Assembly: GCF_001641265.1 (NCBI RefSeq)
Contig: NW_020167540.1
Location: 496,001-560,000 of the forward strand
DNA from: Pseudogymnoascus destructans
Lineage: Eukaryota; Ascomycota; Leotiomycetes; Thelebolales; Thelebolaceae
DNA length: 64,000 nucleotides
Direction of reading: 5' to 3'
Shown piece by piece: positions 24,701 to 33,919 of the stretch (position 1 is the stretch's first letter; each line of letters opens with the position of its first letter). The notes below the pieces were generated by a model. The model was not told the origin of the DNA. It did no database searches and was given only the letters and a program-made list of their open reading frames with translations. The position numbers were made by a program, and so were the translations under genes.

Positions 24701-26678
24701 GTTGATTCGCTTCGCTTTCGACGTATTGAGAGCGGTGTTGAAGAAGCATGATAACCTTCGCGTTGCATCCAATTTGACCGGATTTGTTCCAATAATCGGA
24801 GACGCCATTGTTCAAGGAGAAGAGGAAATCAAGATTTCTGCCTTCCGTTTACTTACAACAATTGTCAAGGTTCAGATGAAAGCGATGCATGACGGTAGCA
24901 ACCTGTACAAGGTTGCAGCCGCTGAAGCTCTCAGGAGCATCAATGCCTCTTCATCGACCACATCTGACGTTTCCCAAGCTGGCCTGAAGCTTGTCTCTGT
25001 CATTCTCCGCGACAGAAACGACGTTCCAATTAAAGATTCGGCCGTCGACGGGTTGCTTTCGAGGCTGAGGGAAGACATGACCGATCCAGAGCGCCGACAT
25101 GTAACGTTCAATTTCCTGCGCGCCGTTTTAGATTCGAAGCTTGAAAGCGCCGTTGTTTACGATACAATGGATTACGTCGGGACAGTAATGGTTACGAACG
25201 ACGATAAGGATACCAGAGACCTAGCTCGGGGTGCTTATTTCCAGTTCCTCCGCGAGTATCCGCAGAAGAAGAACAGATGGCAGAAGCAACTGGCATTTAT
25301 CGTTGCCAATCTTAACTACGAGCGAGAGGGAGGCAGACTCTCTATTCTCGAAGTGCTGCACCTCTTACTCTCCAAGTCGTCGAACGATTTCATCCAGGAA
25401 GTCTCAGCAACCTGCTTCGTGCCCCTCGTTTTTGTTCTCGCCAACGATGACAGCGAGAAGTGCCGTATGGCGGCTGGCGAAATTATCAAGGAAATCTTCC
25501 GCAAAGCCGACAGCGAACATATCACCACGTTCTTGAACCTCCTGAGATCCTGGATCAGACAAGAAGACAATACCGCGGTTCAACGTTTGGCTTTCCAAAG
25601 CTACGGCTTTTACTATGAAGCCCAAGATGCCCCGCCGGATAACGACGTGAATGAGCTACAAATTTGTATCCAGCGCTCGTTGAAGAACTCAAATGGGACG
25701 GAGTCTGACTGGGAACTTCTCTATTCTGCTTTGCAATTGGCGTCCACACTGTGTGAAAAGTTCCCGGCACGACTACTGGCTGCAGGTGCAGTTGATATGT
25801 GGGCTTCGATACGCACTTGCTTGACATATCCTCACGCATGGGTCAAGCTATCTTCGGCGAAGTTGATGGGAGTATACTTCACCGACTTTGCACGCGCCAA
25901 CATGGAGTCTGGGTTATCCGGTCTGCCATTGGTTGGATCCAAGGGTCTGTCATTGAATGCAGACGATATTAGAGATCTCATCCATCGGACTGCTAGCATG
26001 TTCAAGACTCCGGGGCTGACGGAATTACTCGCCAATGAGATTGTCAAGAACCTGAACTTCCTAGGCCGTATCGCCGCATCCAGTTCCTTGAAATGGAAGA
26101 AACCGCAGGCAGATGATGATGTTTCCGACAACGAAGAAGGAGAAGAAGGAACTGTCCGCGAAGATGGGAAGAAGCTGACAACTCTCAACTACATCTTTGG
26201 AAGAATCTCTTTCATCCTACGACGCGAGAGCTCTCCGCCACGAGCAGCAGTACTGGTCCCCAAGACTGCCGCTCTGAAGCTGTCTCAGGTGCTTTGCGCC
26301 AAGCTAGATGCTGAGACTCTGGCGCTCTGCCTCGCGACAATTCTCTTGCCACTCCACAACTTGACGGATCGAAACATTCCAGTTCCATACTCAACAGACG
26401 ATTTGTTCAAGTCCAACTATGAGAATATCAAGACCGAATGCACGGAACTCATGGAGCAATTGAAGATCAAGTGCGGCACATCTATCTACACGGAGCAGCT
26501 ACTTAAAGTCCGACATGGTGTCAGAGAGCGCCGAAAGCAGCGTTCGAGCAAGCGCAAGATCGAGGCTGTTTCGGAGCCTGAGAAGTTTGGCAAGGATAAG
26601 CAGAAGAAGGTGGAGAGGAAGAAGGAGAGGAGGAAGGAGAAGGGAATGGAGCATAGAGATTTGCGAAGGGGCTTTTAA
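18744..26678 (+). CDS. UTP20: U3 snoRNP/SSU processome component UTP20
   Basis: A single 7.9-kb exon codes 2644 aa, close to the ~2500 aa of yeast Utp20. Utp20 is a giant helical-repeat protein of the 90S pre-ribosome, needed for 18S rRNA maturation in the nucleolus. The N-terminus is basic (TSKGKKGTAHSKNHRWESF). The body is built of HEAT-like helical pairs, with the family's DRIM region around residues 850-1450 (LARGxLQLL-type helices; KFHNPRVLFRSPEVFDALL). The C-terminus is Lys/Arg-rich (RERRKQRSSKRKIE and KKVERKKERRKEKG), as expected of a nucleolar protein. The absence of introns over this length is notable among the split neighbours. ATG at 18744 gives the conserved opening. Confidence 0.95.
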   Translation: MPSTSSGRIVKTSKGKKGTAHSKNHRWESFTAKVSKLNSLDPLRRVRRHDLDSEDLGATTSYFKVGLERWQELNMSERFIQFSYDVSSMCDSLPQILHFEDKIMDLLVNFLEAKERESIEPLLSLLTDFAHDLGLRFEKFYARALSLVTDIAGTKQDVEVIEWSFTCLAFLFKYLSKLLVMDLRPTYDFMAPLLGKERQQPHIARFAAEAISFLIKKASAPAIREKALPVIICHAKTDLEKSIGTREYGLYYHGIMTMFAESMKGNGLAIHSSAPATLASMFAQYSYSEETEETYWAWGDVICGVLTSLVHHTSSDTLGEIIDRVLMHSEAAVKSFEESRTPESFRQLMLPSKAIGVIGGVRKGSRVANWKPFLSSISDILQALSRTTRGSLYDDHDRTIWESVVLTISMALQYSPMDALIPYAPRFLDSLVREPLARWFLMFCSYFTKVDVERFRSIIMPYFQKFIVTHWSDKENEDTLCVLVPKMVSSGVFISSTGSKDGFNIPQSWQDQMVSKFERLEVSPFPEQASPTSYGSGTKTWHDRCLPKYYALLSIMDCTTAHPSTNARIAEILQRKLKLALRPSSAIEPEESRFIAGRGFDAFSRMTKAAGEVDISLEPLLRAAAPRYARLPGFLHALLSYLTSLKQSPSYKPVADPWSTNGGEEADSLIEALILNLSTNSHDLRLLSLRLLDHLYTASTNVASDAISTMILIEQTPLDLQTARSASMNIRRLAALHRTHVSDRILYRAIPHFCFGMLTVKFAQLWEDACAALSEIAQTAKEEDVITEIVFSWLEAPSALWDGSARNVEHAQNAGLTDFECSNLINLRKLASEVETEAKDARDVMIRQFEESQELVAPQPPMARAQALRVLASVTSIAERRSRQFIPMFLSWANKEGEPYQSDEDPINISNWTRKDQKSQLDLLQKFHNPRVLFRSPEVFDALLGLLINGDLEIQKSALKAILTWKIPSVRPYEENLLNLLDEARFKDELTILLQGDSRIQFEHRQDLMPILLRILYGRAISKKGAASGRQGMLATRLTILRNLTVEDIGSFLYIALGELKDIDVISQSRDELFDKEILSIRKQLGFMNMMEGTLKELGTKMSPYTSQLLSAVLYCLVYSSRQLQRSPHSIDDEEDFTSQTSLLKSVRQTGFKCLVLMFTNDSAFDWSVYLDLIMSELISPRLAKLPIETAQSISGVLQLLYTWSLSPKTVLFLGEDDQTLVTVAECLAQPKSKDQVRLFALSIIDNVVGIAKSDLPENEDLTGRVKTSLLSKNMDSFLVPVGDVLRRQQDISKGLLEACVETISGLAQFVTQSTQAHNLVDITTFLLDQPTRRVNPKTKSGLLLVLEHFVPLYDLQDDGELKDRVYNTVTSLFGFFRDRSSREVLSSVLIVYSRKDPVLEEVAELCVSLNSFAEGRLDEPDYDRRLKAFNLISAPREKQFTAHQWRPLLYNFLYYIRHDEEFGVLSSNSSDAICNFLDSASKTMDAAESSTFYDMLSSILVPAIFSGAREASEIIRREYVKVMAHVVKTYPDWTEVNDMHTLLRGDDELEGSFFNNILAAGKGRQSNALTQLSTASKDGLISSKNTSHFFIPLLEHFIFDRAEGNDAHNLAAEATTCVGILAESLDWPQYRAILRRFTGYIATKPTLEKQIIRLLGKVIESLAVAADSKHSIVDAESVDTAMEVDAAPTKPSLSTLAKSLPKEQKFYDDLTGNILPPLIDYLHHKDETTVSLRTPVAVIAVRVLKLLPHDQMAEKLPAVLTNICQILRSKAQEARDMTRQTLTDICVLLGPSCFGFVLKELRGALARGSQLHVLSYTMHSILVATIPLYSPGDLDYCLPSIVAIIMDDIFGITGQEKDAEEYVSKMKEVRSSKSQDSMELIANTTLSRLTDLVRPIQVLLKEKLNLEMVRKIDELLNRISSGLLKNSAAKSRDSLIFCYEVIQDVYNSNKPQAKVKEDYRLKKYLIQKGAKRGSNQGSTTVYTYKLIRFAFDVLRAVLKKHDNLRVASNLTGFVPIIGDAIVQGEEEIKISAFRLLTTIVKVQMKAMHDGSNLYKVAAAEALRSINASSSTTSDVSQAGLKLVSVILRDRNDVPIKDSAVDGLLSRLREDMTDPERRHVTFNFLRAVLDSKLESAVVYDTMDYVGTVMVTNDDKDTRDLARGAYFQFLREYPQKKNRWQKQLAFIVANLNYEREGGRLSILEVLHLLLSKSSNDFIQEVSATCFVPLVFVLANDDSEKCRMAAGEIIKEIFRKADSEHITTFLNLLRSWIRQEDNTAVQRLAFQSYGFYYEAQDAPPDNDVNELQICIQRSLKNSNGTESDWELLYSALQLASTLCEKFPARLLAAGAVDMWASIRTCLTYPHAWVKLSSAKLMGVYFTDFARANMESGLSGLPLVGSKGLSLNADDIRDLIHRTASMFKTPGLTELLANEIVKNLNFLGRIAASSSLKWKKPQADDDVSDNEEGEEGTVREDGKKLTTLNYIFGRISFILRRESSPPRAAVLVPKTAALKLSQVLCAKLDAETLALCLATILLPLHNLTDRNIPVPYSTDDLFKSNYENIKTECTELMEQLKIKCGTSIYTEQLLKVRHGVRERRKQRSSKRKIEAVSEPEKFGKDKQKKVERKKERRKEKGMEHRDLRRGF

Positions 26679-26977
26679 TCTCTTGTATATAGTATGTTAT
26701 GCGGTGTATGGAGTTATACATGCTGGAGGCATGGCACATGATTGAGCACAGAGTTCATTATGTGGGTTTGTAGTTGTTGCGATATATATGTAGTTCTATA
26801 TCCTGACTATATTGTTGATTTATACAGCTTCTCGTACAAGTGTTATACAACCTATCTTACAAATCTATGTGTGACAACCTCCAATAATACTACATGCCGG
26901 GAATTATATGCCAATCGTGGTTATATCTTGCACCTATTCAAACAGTCGCCATCATCACCCGTGAAATTCATGTTGCC

Positions 26978-27603
26978 TTATAGTTTCTCACTGGGGGCTG
27001 CCACTTCTTGTGTCTGGGCCCCTTCGCCTTCTCCTGTAGGCTTGGGCCTATCGGTCACAGTTCCATCGGCCCATATCTCGAAATCCCCATCCTCGCTCAA
27101 CGTTCCCTTCTTAACCAGTTGGCCCTGCTCTCGGATTATATCCTCGATCGTCATTGATTTATCGCCAAAAATCTGTGTAGTTTCATGTCAGTGTCGGATA
27201 CTATGAGTTGTCTGTAGTCTATACATCCCCAGCGCAAAAATAATAATCAAGTGGTGCTTAAGCTTACATTTAGATGGTCGCTAATAACGTGCCTGTTCTT
27301 GCACCCCGGGCAGCTTATCAGCACACTCCCCTTATGGTACCCCTGCTTCGAGACTCGATGTGTTGAGCGCGTGGAGCACGGCTTGCAGGTAAAGGTCATT
27401 TCGTAAGCAGGCTGATCGGCCGGGACTTCAGTGGTTTTGCGAGGGATTTCGAAGGGTTTAATGGCGCTTCGCAGGCTGGGCGTGGCGAAGAAGTGGAGGG
27501 GCTGAGAGATCGGTTTCTGGAAAGCCGCTATCCTGGGGGTAGACTTAAAGTCTTGGAGGGCTATCCGCCGCAGAAGGCGAAAGGAGGCTTGTCGTGGCAA
27601 CAT
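26978..27603 (-). CDS. ZIM17: Mitochondrial Hsp70 escort protein Zim17/Tim15 (DNL zinc finger)
   Basis: Exons 27268-27603 and 26978-27172 (intron GTAAGC..CAG) give 176 aa. The N-terminus is rich in Arg, Ser and Ala without acids for about 50 residues, fitting a mitochondrial presequence. The DNL zinc finger has Cys at about 73, 76, 98 and 101 (FTCKPC, SCPGCKNRHVISDHLN). Splicing joins ISDHLN to IFGDKSMTIEDII, the family's continuation; unspliced, the protein would end in a short foreign tail. Zim17 keeps matrix Hsp70 soluble and active in import. The last ~30 residues are acidic and variable. Confidence 0.93.
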
Positions 27604-28118
27604 ATTTACTTGTTGTGAGGTTAGTTATCGGCTTGTTAATATTGCGGGTTAGTAAATAGTGAAATTCAACACCAAACCCTTGGGATGACGTTTTGGGGGA
27701 CAATAAAATGTGAAACCTTAAATCACTAGCGGTTCCTTGCCCGCCAAGCCGCTAGTCCTACAACTCCGAAAGTCAATGTCAGCCGCATGGCTTATACGCT
27801 AGGATAAAGTATAATCCGAATCTTAGGCTTCTGGGCCTGTCAGAACGGAACGATGTTCACCATCTCGACATTAAGATCGATCTACTTCCGTGGTCTATTG
27901 CCACTCTCACCGGGGCAGCTTCACAACAGACGCACCAAGACCAGCTCCGTTGGCTGGCATTCTATGCCTTGGCTTTGGAATACTTCATCTGTGCAGAATG
28001 ACCTTTGTGTGCCAAATCTTTGAGGATTCACTACCCCGCCACTAGATCAAGAGACTGTTGCCCAGTGCCCAAGTGACGGGAAATATCAATTTCGGACTTC
28101 ACGGCCTGATTAGGAAAC
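27604..28118. promoter_or_regulatory. Divergent region ZIM17/CUL3
   Basis: About 515 bp separate the two start codons and contain both promoters. No gene or repeat was recognised. Confidence 0.5.
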
Positions 28119-30899
28119 ATGATTTCTGGCCGTGGTAGAGGCGGTAAAATACGCCCACCAAGACGTGTAAGTTCACTTGTTGTTTATCCCACATATTCAC
28201 TCCTCAACGACTGCGCCAACTACACTTCATTATGGCGTCTGCCTTTGACAAAGCAGTTGCTCGAGCTCTAAAGCTAAGCCTGGTTGGATCGAGTGTAATG
28301 AGCAACGTCTCCCTTCTCAGTTGCTCACAACTTGTTACTTAGATACACGGAGACTAACATTGTCACAGCATGCTCTCAGTGGCAAGAATAGCGACCAGGA
28401 TGACTTCGAGTCTATTTGGAACGCAATCTGTGTTGCGCTCCGAGAAATCCACACACGAAATGCCTCCCAGATCTCATTCGAACAGCTATATCGCCTAGCG
28501 TACAAAATTGTGCTACAGAAGAATGGCGATAAGCTATACGAGCGTGTCAAGGAGTTCGAGGAACAATGGTTCGCCGAAGAGGTTATGCCGAAGATCAGAT
28601 CGCTGATCACCAGAAACCATACAGGCCTGGCGGTAGGCGGTGGGTCCAGCTCGACAGCAACCGAGACGACGATATCCGGCGAGAAGTTCCTGAAGGGGCT
28701 CAAGTCGTCATGGGAAGACCACATTCTCTGCATGAACATGACAGGTGACGTTCTCATGTATATGGATCGTGTGTACTGTACGGACAACCGGAGGCCATCG
28801 ATCTTCACCACTTGCATGGGACTATTCAGAGACCATATCCTGCGCTCTAAGCTGGTGGAGTCTGATCTTGACCTCAGCACTTTTGATATCCTCAACTCCG
28901 TTCTACTCGACATGATACAGATGGAGCGCGAAGGCGACGTTATTGACAAGAATTTGGTCCGATCCTGCCTGTACATGCTGGAGGGACTATACGAGACCGA
29001 TGAAGACGACGAAAACGAGAAGCTTTACTTGACCGTTTTCGAGCCGAAGTTCTTGAACTCCAGCAGGGCATTCTATCAAAAAGAATGCATGATGCTATTG
29101 AGAGAATCAGATGCGGGTACCTGGCTCCGCCAAACTCAGAAACGCTTGATGGAAGAGGCTGACAGATGCCGAACTACGATTTCGCCATTGACCGCACAGA
29201 AAATTGCGGAAGTCATTGATACTGAAATGATCGGAAGCCATTTGAACGAATTCATCCAATTGGAAAGCAGTGGTGTCAAGTCAATGATCATGAACGATCG
29301 ATTTGATGAGCTTGCTCTTTTATACCAGAACGTCTCCCGTATTGACCCGAAGAAAGCAGCCTTACGCGATGCTCTACAGGGACGAGTGATGGAAATGGGC
29401 TGTGATATCAACAATATCATCGCCAATACCGATTTCTCTGAGAAGGCTCCGGCGGCTGGAGATGCCGACAAAGCTGCGAAGGGCAGGGTTCCACCGCCTA
29501 ACCCGGCTGCTCAACAAACTGCAGCAGCCATCGGATGGGTTGACGGGGTGTTGCAGCTCAAAGATAAATTTGAGAACATGTGGGAGAAGTGCTTCGAGAG
29601 CGACCTGATCTTGCAGACTGCATTGACAAAGAGCTTCTCTGATTTCATCAACCTATTCGATCGCAGCTCCGAATATATTTCGCTGTTTGTCGATGTGAAC
29701 CTGAAGAGCGGCATTAAAGGCAAAACCGAAGCCGAAGTGGACGCCGTCCTCGACAAGGCGACTACGTTGCTTCGTTACGTGCAGGACAAGGACATGTTCG
29801 AGCGCTACTACAAAAAGCATCTCGCGCGCCGCCTGTTGCATGGGAAGTCAGAGAGCGCAGAAGTAGAGAAGCAAATGATTTCTCGCATGAAGCAGGAAGT
29901 TGGCAATTACTTCACGACCAAACTCGAAGGAATGTTCAAGGATATGACCATGTCAGACGAACTGACCTCGAACTACCGAACGCATATTCAGGGTCTAGGC
30001 AAAATAGACAGGAAGCAGATTGACCTTGGCATTAATGTCTTGACTACAAACCACTGGCCAATGGAGGTTATGGGCGCTGCGCAGGCACGCTCGGAAGACG
30101 GCCGTGTTCAGCAGTGCATATGGCCACCTGAGATCAAGCTTTTGCAAGAGAGCTTCACGAAGTTCTACATGAAGAAGCACAATGGAAGACAGCTGACCTG
30201 GCTCCCATTCAGCGGATCCGCCGACATCCGTTGCGTTTTCTCGAAGATCCCAGGCAAGGAAGGCATCCTTGGTCGCGAGCGCAAGCACGAACTCACAGTT
30301 CCAACTGTCGGCATGATTGTCCTGCTGCTGTTCAATGATCTCGAGGAAGGCGAGTCTTTGTCGTTCGAGGAGATCAGAGAGCGTAGTCGCATCGAGGTGA
30401 AGGATCTCCAGCGCATTTTGCCTGCGCTTGCGATTTTGCCCAAGGCCAAAGTCCTGAACAAGGATCCCCCTACGAAGACCCTCAAGCCTAGTGACCGCTT
30501 TTCGTTCAATGCGGCGTTTACCAGCAAGTCGGTCAAGATCAAGGCTCCGACTGCTACGGGCATGAACAAGGTGGAGGGGAGTGAGGAGAGGAAGCAGACG
30601 GAGAGTAAGAACGACGAGATGAGAGGTGGCGTGATCGAGGCTGCGATTGTTCGCATTATGAAGTAAGTTCTAAGTTCTTTTTACTCAAATCTTAGTCTCT
30701 ACTCTACTAATACATTACTTTCAGGCAACGCAAACAGCTCGAGCACCAACAACTCCTGACCGAAGTAATTACTCAACTATCGAGCCGCTTCCGCCCCGAC
30801 CTCAACATGGTCAAGAAGCGAATCGAGAGTCTGATCGAGCGCGAATACCTGGAGCGCATGGAGGATGTCGAGAGGCCAACATATAGGTACCTAGCATGA
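28119..30899 (+). CDS. CUL3: Cullin-3
   Basis: Exons 28119-28166, 28369-30662 and 30725-30899 give 838 aa. Cullin-3 is the scaffold of CRL3 ubiquitin ligases, joining BTB adaptors at its N-terminus to the Rbx1 RING protein at its C-terminus. Exon 1 codes a basic MISGRGRGGKIRPPRR. Exon 2 holds the cullin repeats (FEQLYRLAYKIVLQKNGDKLY) and the cullin homology domain (FERYYKKHLARRLLHG, PEIKLLQESFTKFYMKKHNGR). The last exon completes the winged-helix and neddylation region (IVRIMKQRKQL, VKKRIESLIEREYLER, TYRYLA end). The first intron is 202 bp, long for this window, and contains its own ATG at 28232, so an alternative 5' end cannot be excluded. Intron 2 is GTAAGT..CAG. Confidence 0.95.
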
Positions 30900-31995
30900 T
30901 TTTATGGGAATCAAATGAACGGAGTTACATGGCCATCGGCGGTGAACTTTGCGGTGCATTGCTGGGGCGTCGGCATCTGGGATTTGGTGTTTGAGAGATG
31001 GGTTGGTTGGGTTAGCATGGGGATCCTAGATATGACGGGGGTGGGAGGAGCTCCTTAGGTACTCTGTACGAGAACCAGTACCAGACTTCTTCAAACTAAC
31101 CTTATTGGAGGTGTCTATTTCTCTGCATGTTCTTTTACCGTGGCCAGAAGCCGGACAACCTGGCTTGGTCTCCAATAAAAACAGTATCGCGGCATAAATA
31201 CGTGCGAGATAAATGCTTTCCTCGAATCCGCGATAGGAGTACTATTTTATTTGTGTTCCCTGGATGGGGTTGGTAATTTGGGGACTGAGATAGGAGGAGG
31301 GAGAGTTGGTGAGGTCTCCCCGATAGTTGGCCGAATGGATTCGCTATACCAACCAGACTATACCCAAATATTTTTACTACATTCTTCAAAGCAAGGGGAT
31401 GTTATTATGAATAATAATGCAATACACGCGTGAAGATGGACGCATTTTAAACTCCAACAAGGCTAGACGCTCCCACGAACCTGGATCTACTCCTCTCCCC
31501 CCAATCCACGTTCCCCCGCATCTCCCCCGCAGTCTCCCCCGCAGTATCACAGGAGCGGGATGCAGTTGTGGGACATATCCGTTGTGGAAACATGCATTGT
31601 CGCCGCGCTACTCTGAGACATCGCCATACGAGTGGCTGGGATATTGGACTATGCATCGATCGTGCAGTGTGGGGAAGTTGAGAGAGTGTAAAGGGCGGGT
31701 GTTAGCCCAGAAACTATTTGTTATAATATACAGGGGCTACAGTAAGCGACCACAGGTAGAACCACAGAAAAACTCTGCCCTTACGGCTAGAGGCCTCGAA
31801 GGGAGAAGAAAATTTACTCAACACTATTTCACGAGCAGCATCACGTGCGGATTACGATCACGTGCGATACGGTGCCAAGGCGGAGGTCTTCCCTATGAAC
31901 CCCGCACGGAAGTGTCCACTGCTATTAACCGAATTCCAATTTGACGCGTAACTCGCGTCGCGTAACCCACCCCTCCTTGTACAACAACCATAATT
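30900..31995. other. Boundary region between housekeeping block and repeat-rich DNA
   Basis: No supported gene. A 175-codon plus-strand frame at 31417-31944 begins with ATG but has no domain, repeats C-rich patches and shows no splice logic. From about 31735 the DNA may already belong to the Tc1-type element that follows, but no left terminal repeat could be matched. Confidence 0.4.
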
Positions 31996-32327
31996 ATGCC
32001 ACCAACTCGGAGGGCTTTGGCTCCAATTGATGGGAATCGACAGCCTGGTGGCCAATTAAGCCCATACCAACGCGGGCAGATTATTGGGAGGCAGTCAGAG
32101 GGTGCAACACCTACTAAGATTGCACACGACCTAAACCTTGACCGAAGCACTGTACGATATACAATTGCCGTTGACTCAATATGCACCGAAGGCAGGAGCC
32201 TACCCTGTACACGATGGGGAAAGTCATATACAGAAGCAGAGCAACGCCTTATACTCCGCCACGTACGCCTAAACCCAAAGGATACATACCAAGAAGTAAA
32301 GGATGCTTGTAATGTTGCTTGCTCAAC
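31996..32327 (+). pseudogene. Tc1/mariner transposase, N-terminal part
   Basis: About 110 codons code a paired helix-turn-helix DNA-binding region of Tc1 type: QLSPYQRGQIIGRQSEG, TKIAHDLNLDRSTVRYTI, then SYTEAEQRLILRHVRLNP and a second HTH ending CNVACST. The frame is cut after ACNVACST by LTR-A1. The matching catalytic part resumes beyond the LTR, but the segment with the first catalytic Asp is missing. Confidence 0.85.
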
Positions 32328-33235
32328 TGTAATGGTGGGTGCACCAGATGTGAGAATCTAGCCACCCAAGGAAGGGATGATTTTACTAAGACAACACACT
32401 GTCTTAGAAAAAGAGCCCAAGGGTCGTAGCTTAGACTATTCCACAACGCAGCAATCAGGTGTATGATATAGTGGAGTGGTTTAGACAAGTTGTAACAAAT
32501 GTTGAGTCTGAGAACTCAGGGATAAGTCAGAGGTTAGCACCTCACTGACTTTTCAGAAACAAGTAGTAACAAGATCAATGCTTGGAAGCTTGGAAAAGAC
32601 GTGGAAGTATGTGATAGTCGATTTACTGTATTGTCTGCTTGCCCTTTCTTAAGGAAAGGGCAATCCTATTTATGCTAAAGGAGTGTAGTTCTCTCATTTT
32701 CCAAGACTTTCCATAACTAACCAGGCTTGGTAACTGTAGTCGACATAAGAGAATCCCATAGAACCATCTCCTAGGTTCCTAGCCTATAGGAAGTGAAAGG
32801 AGGTCCAAGGTCAGAGTACCCCTATAGACAAATTATGTCATAACTTAACCAATCTTATGGGTAACTAAGGAGCGATGACGTGTAATGAATCATAGAGGGT
32901 TGTAGAAGCTTTTGGAGCTATCGTTCATGTTCCTAGGCCTCTAGTTGATAGAGATATGTCATGTGTAGTATTAGCCCAGTAACTAAGGAGTGATGTCATG
33001 TAATGAATCATAGAGGGTTGTAGAGATATGCTATGTGGTCATATCGGCCCAGTAACTAAGGAGCAATGACATGTAAGGAATCATAGAGGGTTGTAGCAAT
33101 CGTTGAGTAGTATTGCTCTTGTTGTTGGTGTGACAAGCCAAAATATGTATAGTGACTTGTAGATTTGAGGAGGAGATTTCTAAGTTTGCTCTTGAGTTTG
33201 ATAGCAAACTGAGTGTAACGAATGTCAGTATGACA
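32328..33235 (+). repeat. Solo LTR, family A, copy 1 (908 bp)
   Basis: Begins TGTAATGGTGGG and ends CAGTATGACA, the TG..CA form of an LTR. It is nearly identical to the inverted copy at 33987-34894 and of the same length. Three imperfect ~47-bp direct repeats within it share AATCATAGAGGGTTGTAG (near 32887, 33005 and 33078). The 5-bp flanks differ (TCAAC on the left, CTTTT on the right), so this copy is not a simple insertion. Confidence 0.85.
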
Positions 33236-33877
33236 CTTTTGGGCAGAAGGCCGGAGCAATTTATACCTTATGGACCATGACTTTGAGTCAAAGAAGTTTG
33301 GATATACTGCAAACTCATACCATGAGGTTCTAGAAGCAGAACTCCTCCCTATTTTTGAGAGTCTTGACTCTAGCTACTCATTTATGCAAGATAATGCTCC
33401 TATCCATACTGCGGGTATGGTTACAGACTTTCGTGAGGACCATATGATTACTACACTCTATGGGTGGCCGCCCTACTCACCCGACCTCAACCCAATTGAG
33501 CACATTTGGTGGCACTTGAAAACCCGGGTGTGTGAGATGTTCCCTGAAATTGCAAAGGATAAATCAAACTCAGAACATGCAAGACAGCGTCTAGAATCAT
33601 GTTTGCAAGCAGCATGGGACACATTAGACAAGTCATTCTTTGATAAATTGTATAAGAGTATGCCGAGTAGAATTGAGGCGTGCATTCAAGCAGACGGGTG
33701 GCATACAAAATACTAGAATACTCATTTTTTATACTATAGGCGCTTCTTTTGTAGAGCTTTCAATTCTAATTACAATGGATCGATTTTTACATCTATCGCT
33801 CTAAAATTGCATAACGTGGTTGTACACCGAGTCATGAATGTCACTGAGTCGTGAAACTTTTTTTATACCCACCACTG
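33236..33877 (+). pseudogene. Tc1/mariner transposase, catalytic C-terminal part, with right terminal repeat
   Basis: The frame opens directly at the LTR edge (FWAEGRSNLYLM, then FMQDNAPIHTAG with the second catalytic Asp) and continues to the third catalytic site WPPYSPDLNPIEHIWW, stopping at 33716. About 160 bp later the element ends with TTTTTTTATACCCACCACTG at a TA dinucleotide, the terminus style of Tc1/mariner. This TA lies in the 3' part of the adjoining pogo element, so Tc1 appears to have inserted into pogo. Confidence 0.85.
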
Positions 33878-33919
33878 TAAGGTATAATTAAACAACCACA
33901 ACATGTATTAAAACCAAAA

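Noticed and set aside
31417..31944. 175-codon plus-strand ORF
   Set aside because: No domain or conserved motif, mixed composition, and location at the edge of transposon DNA make a real gene unlikely.
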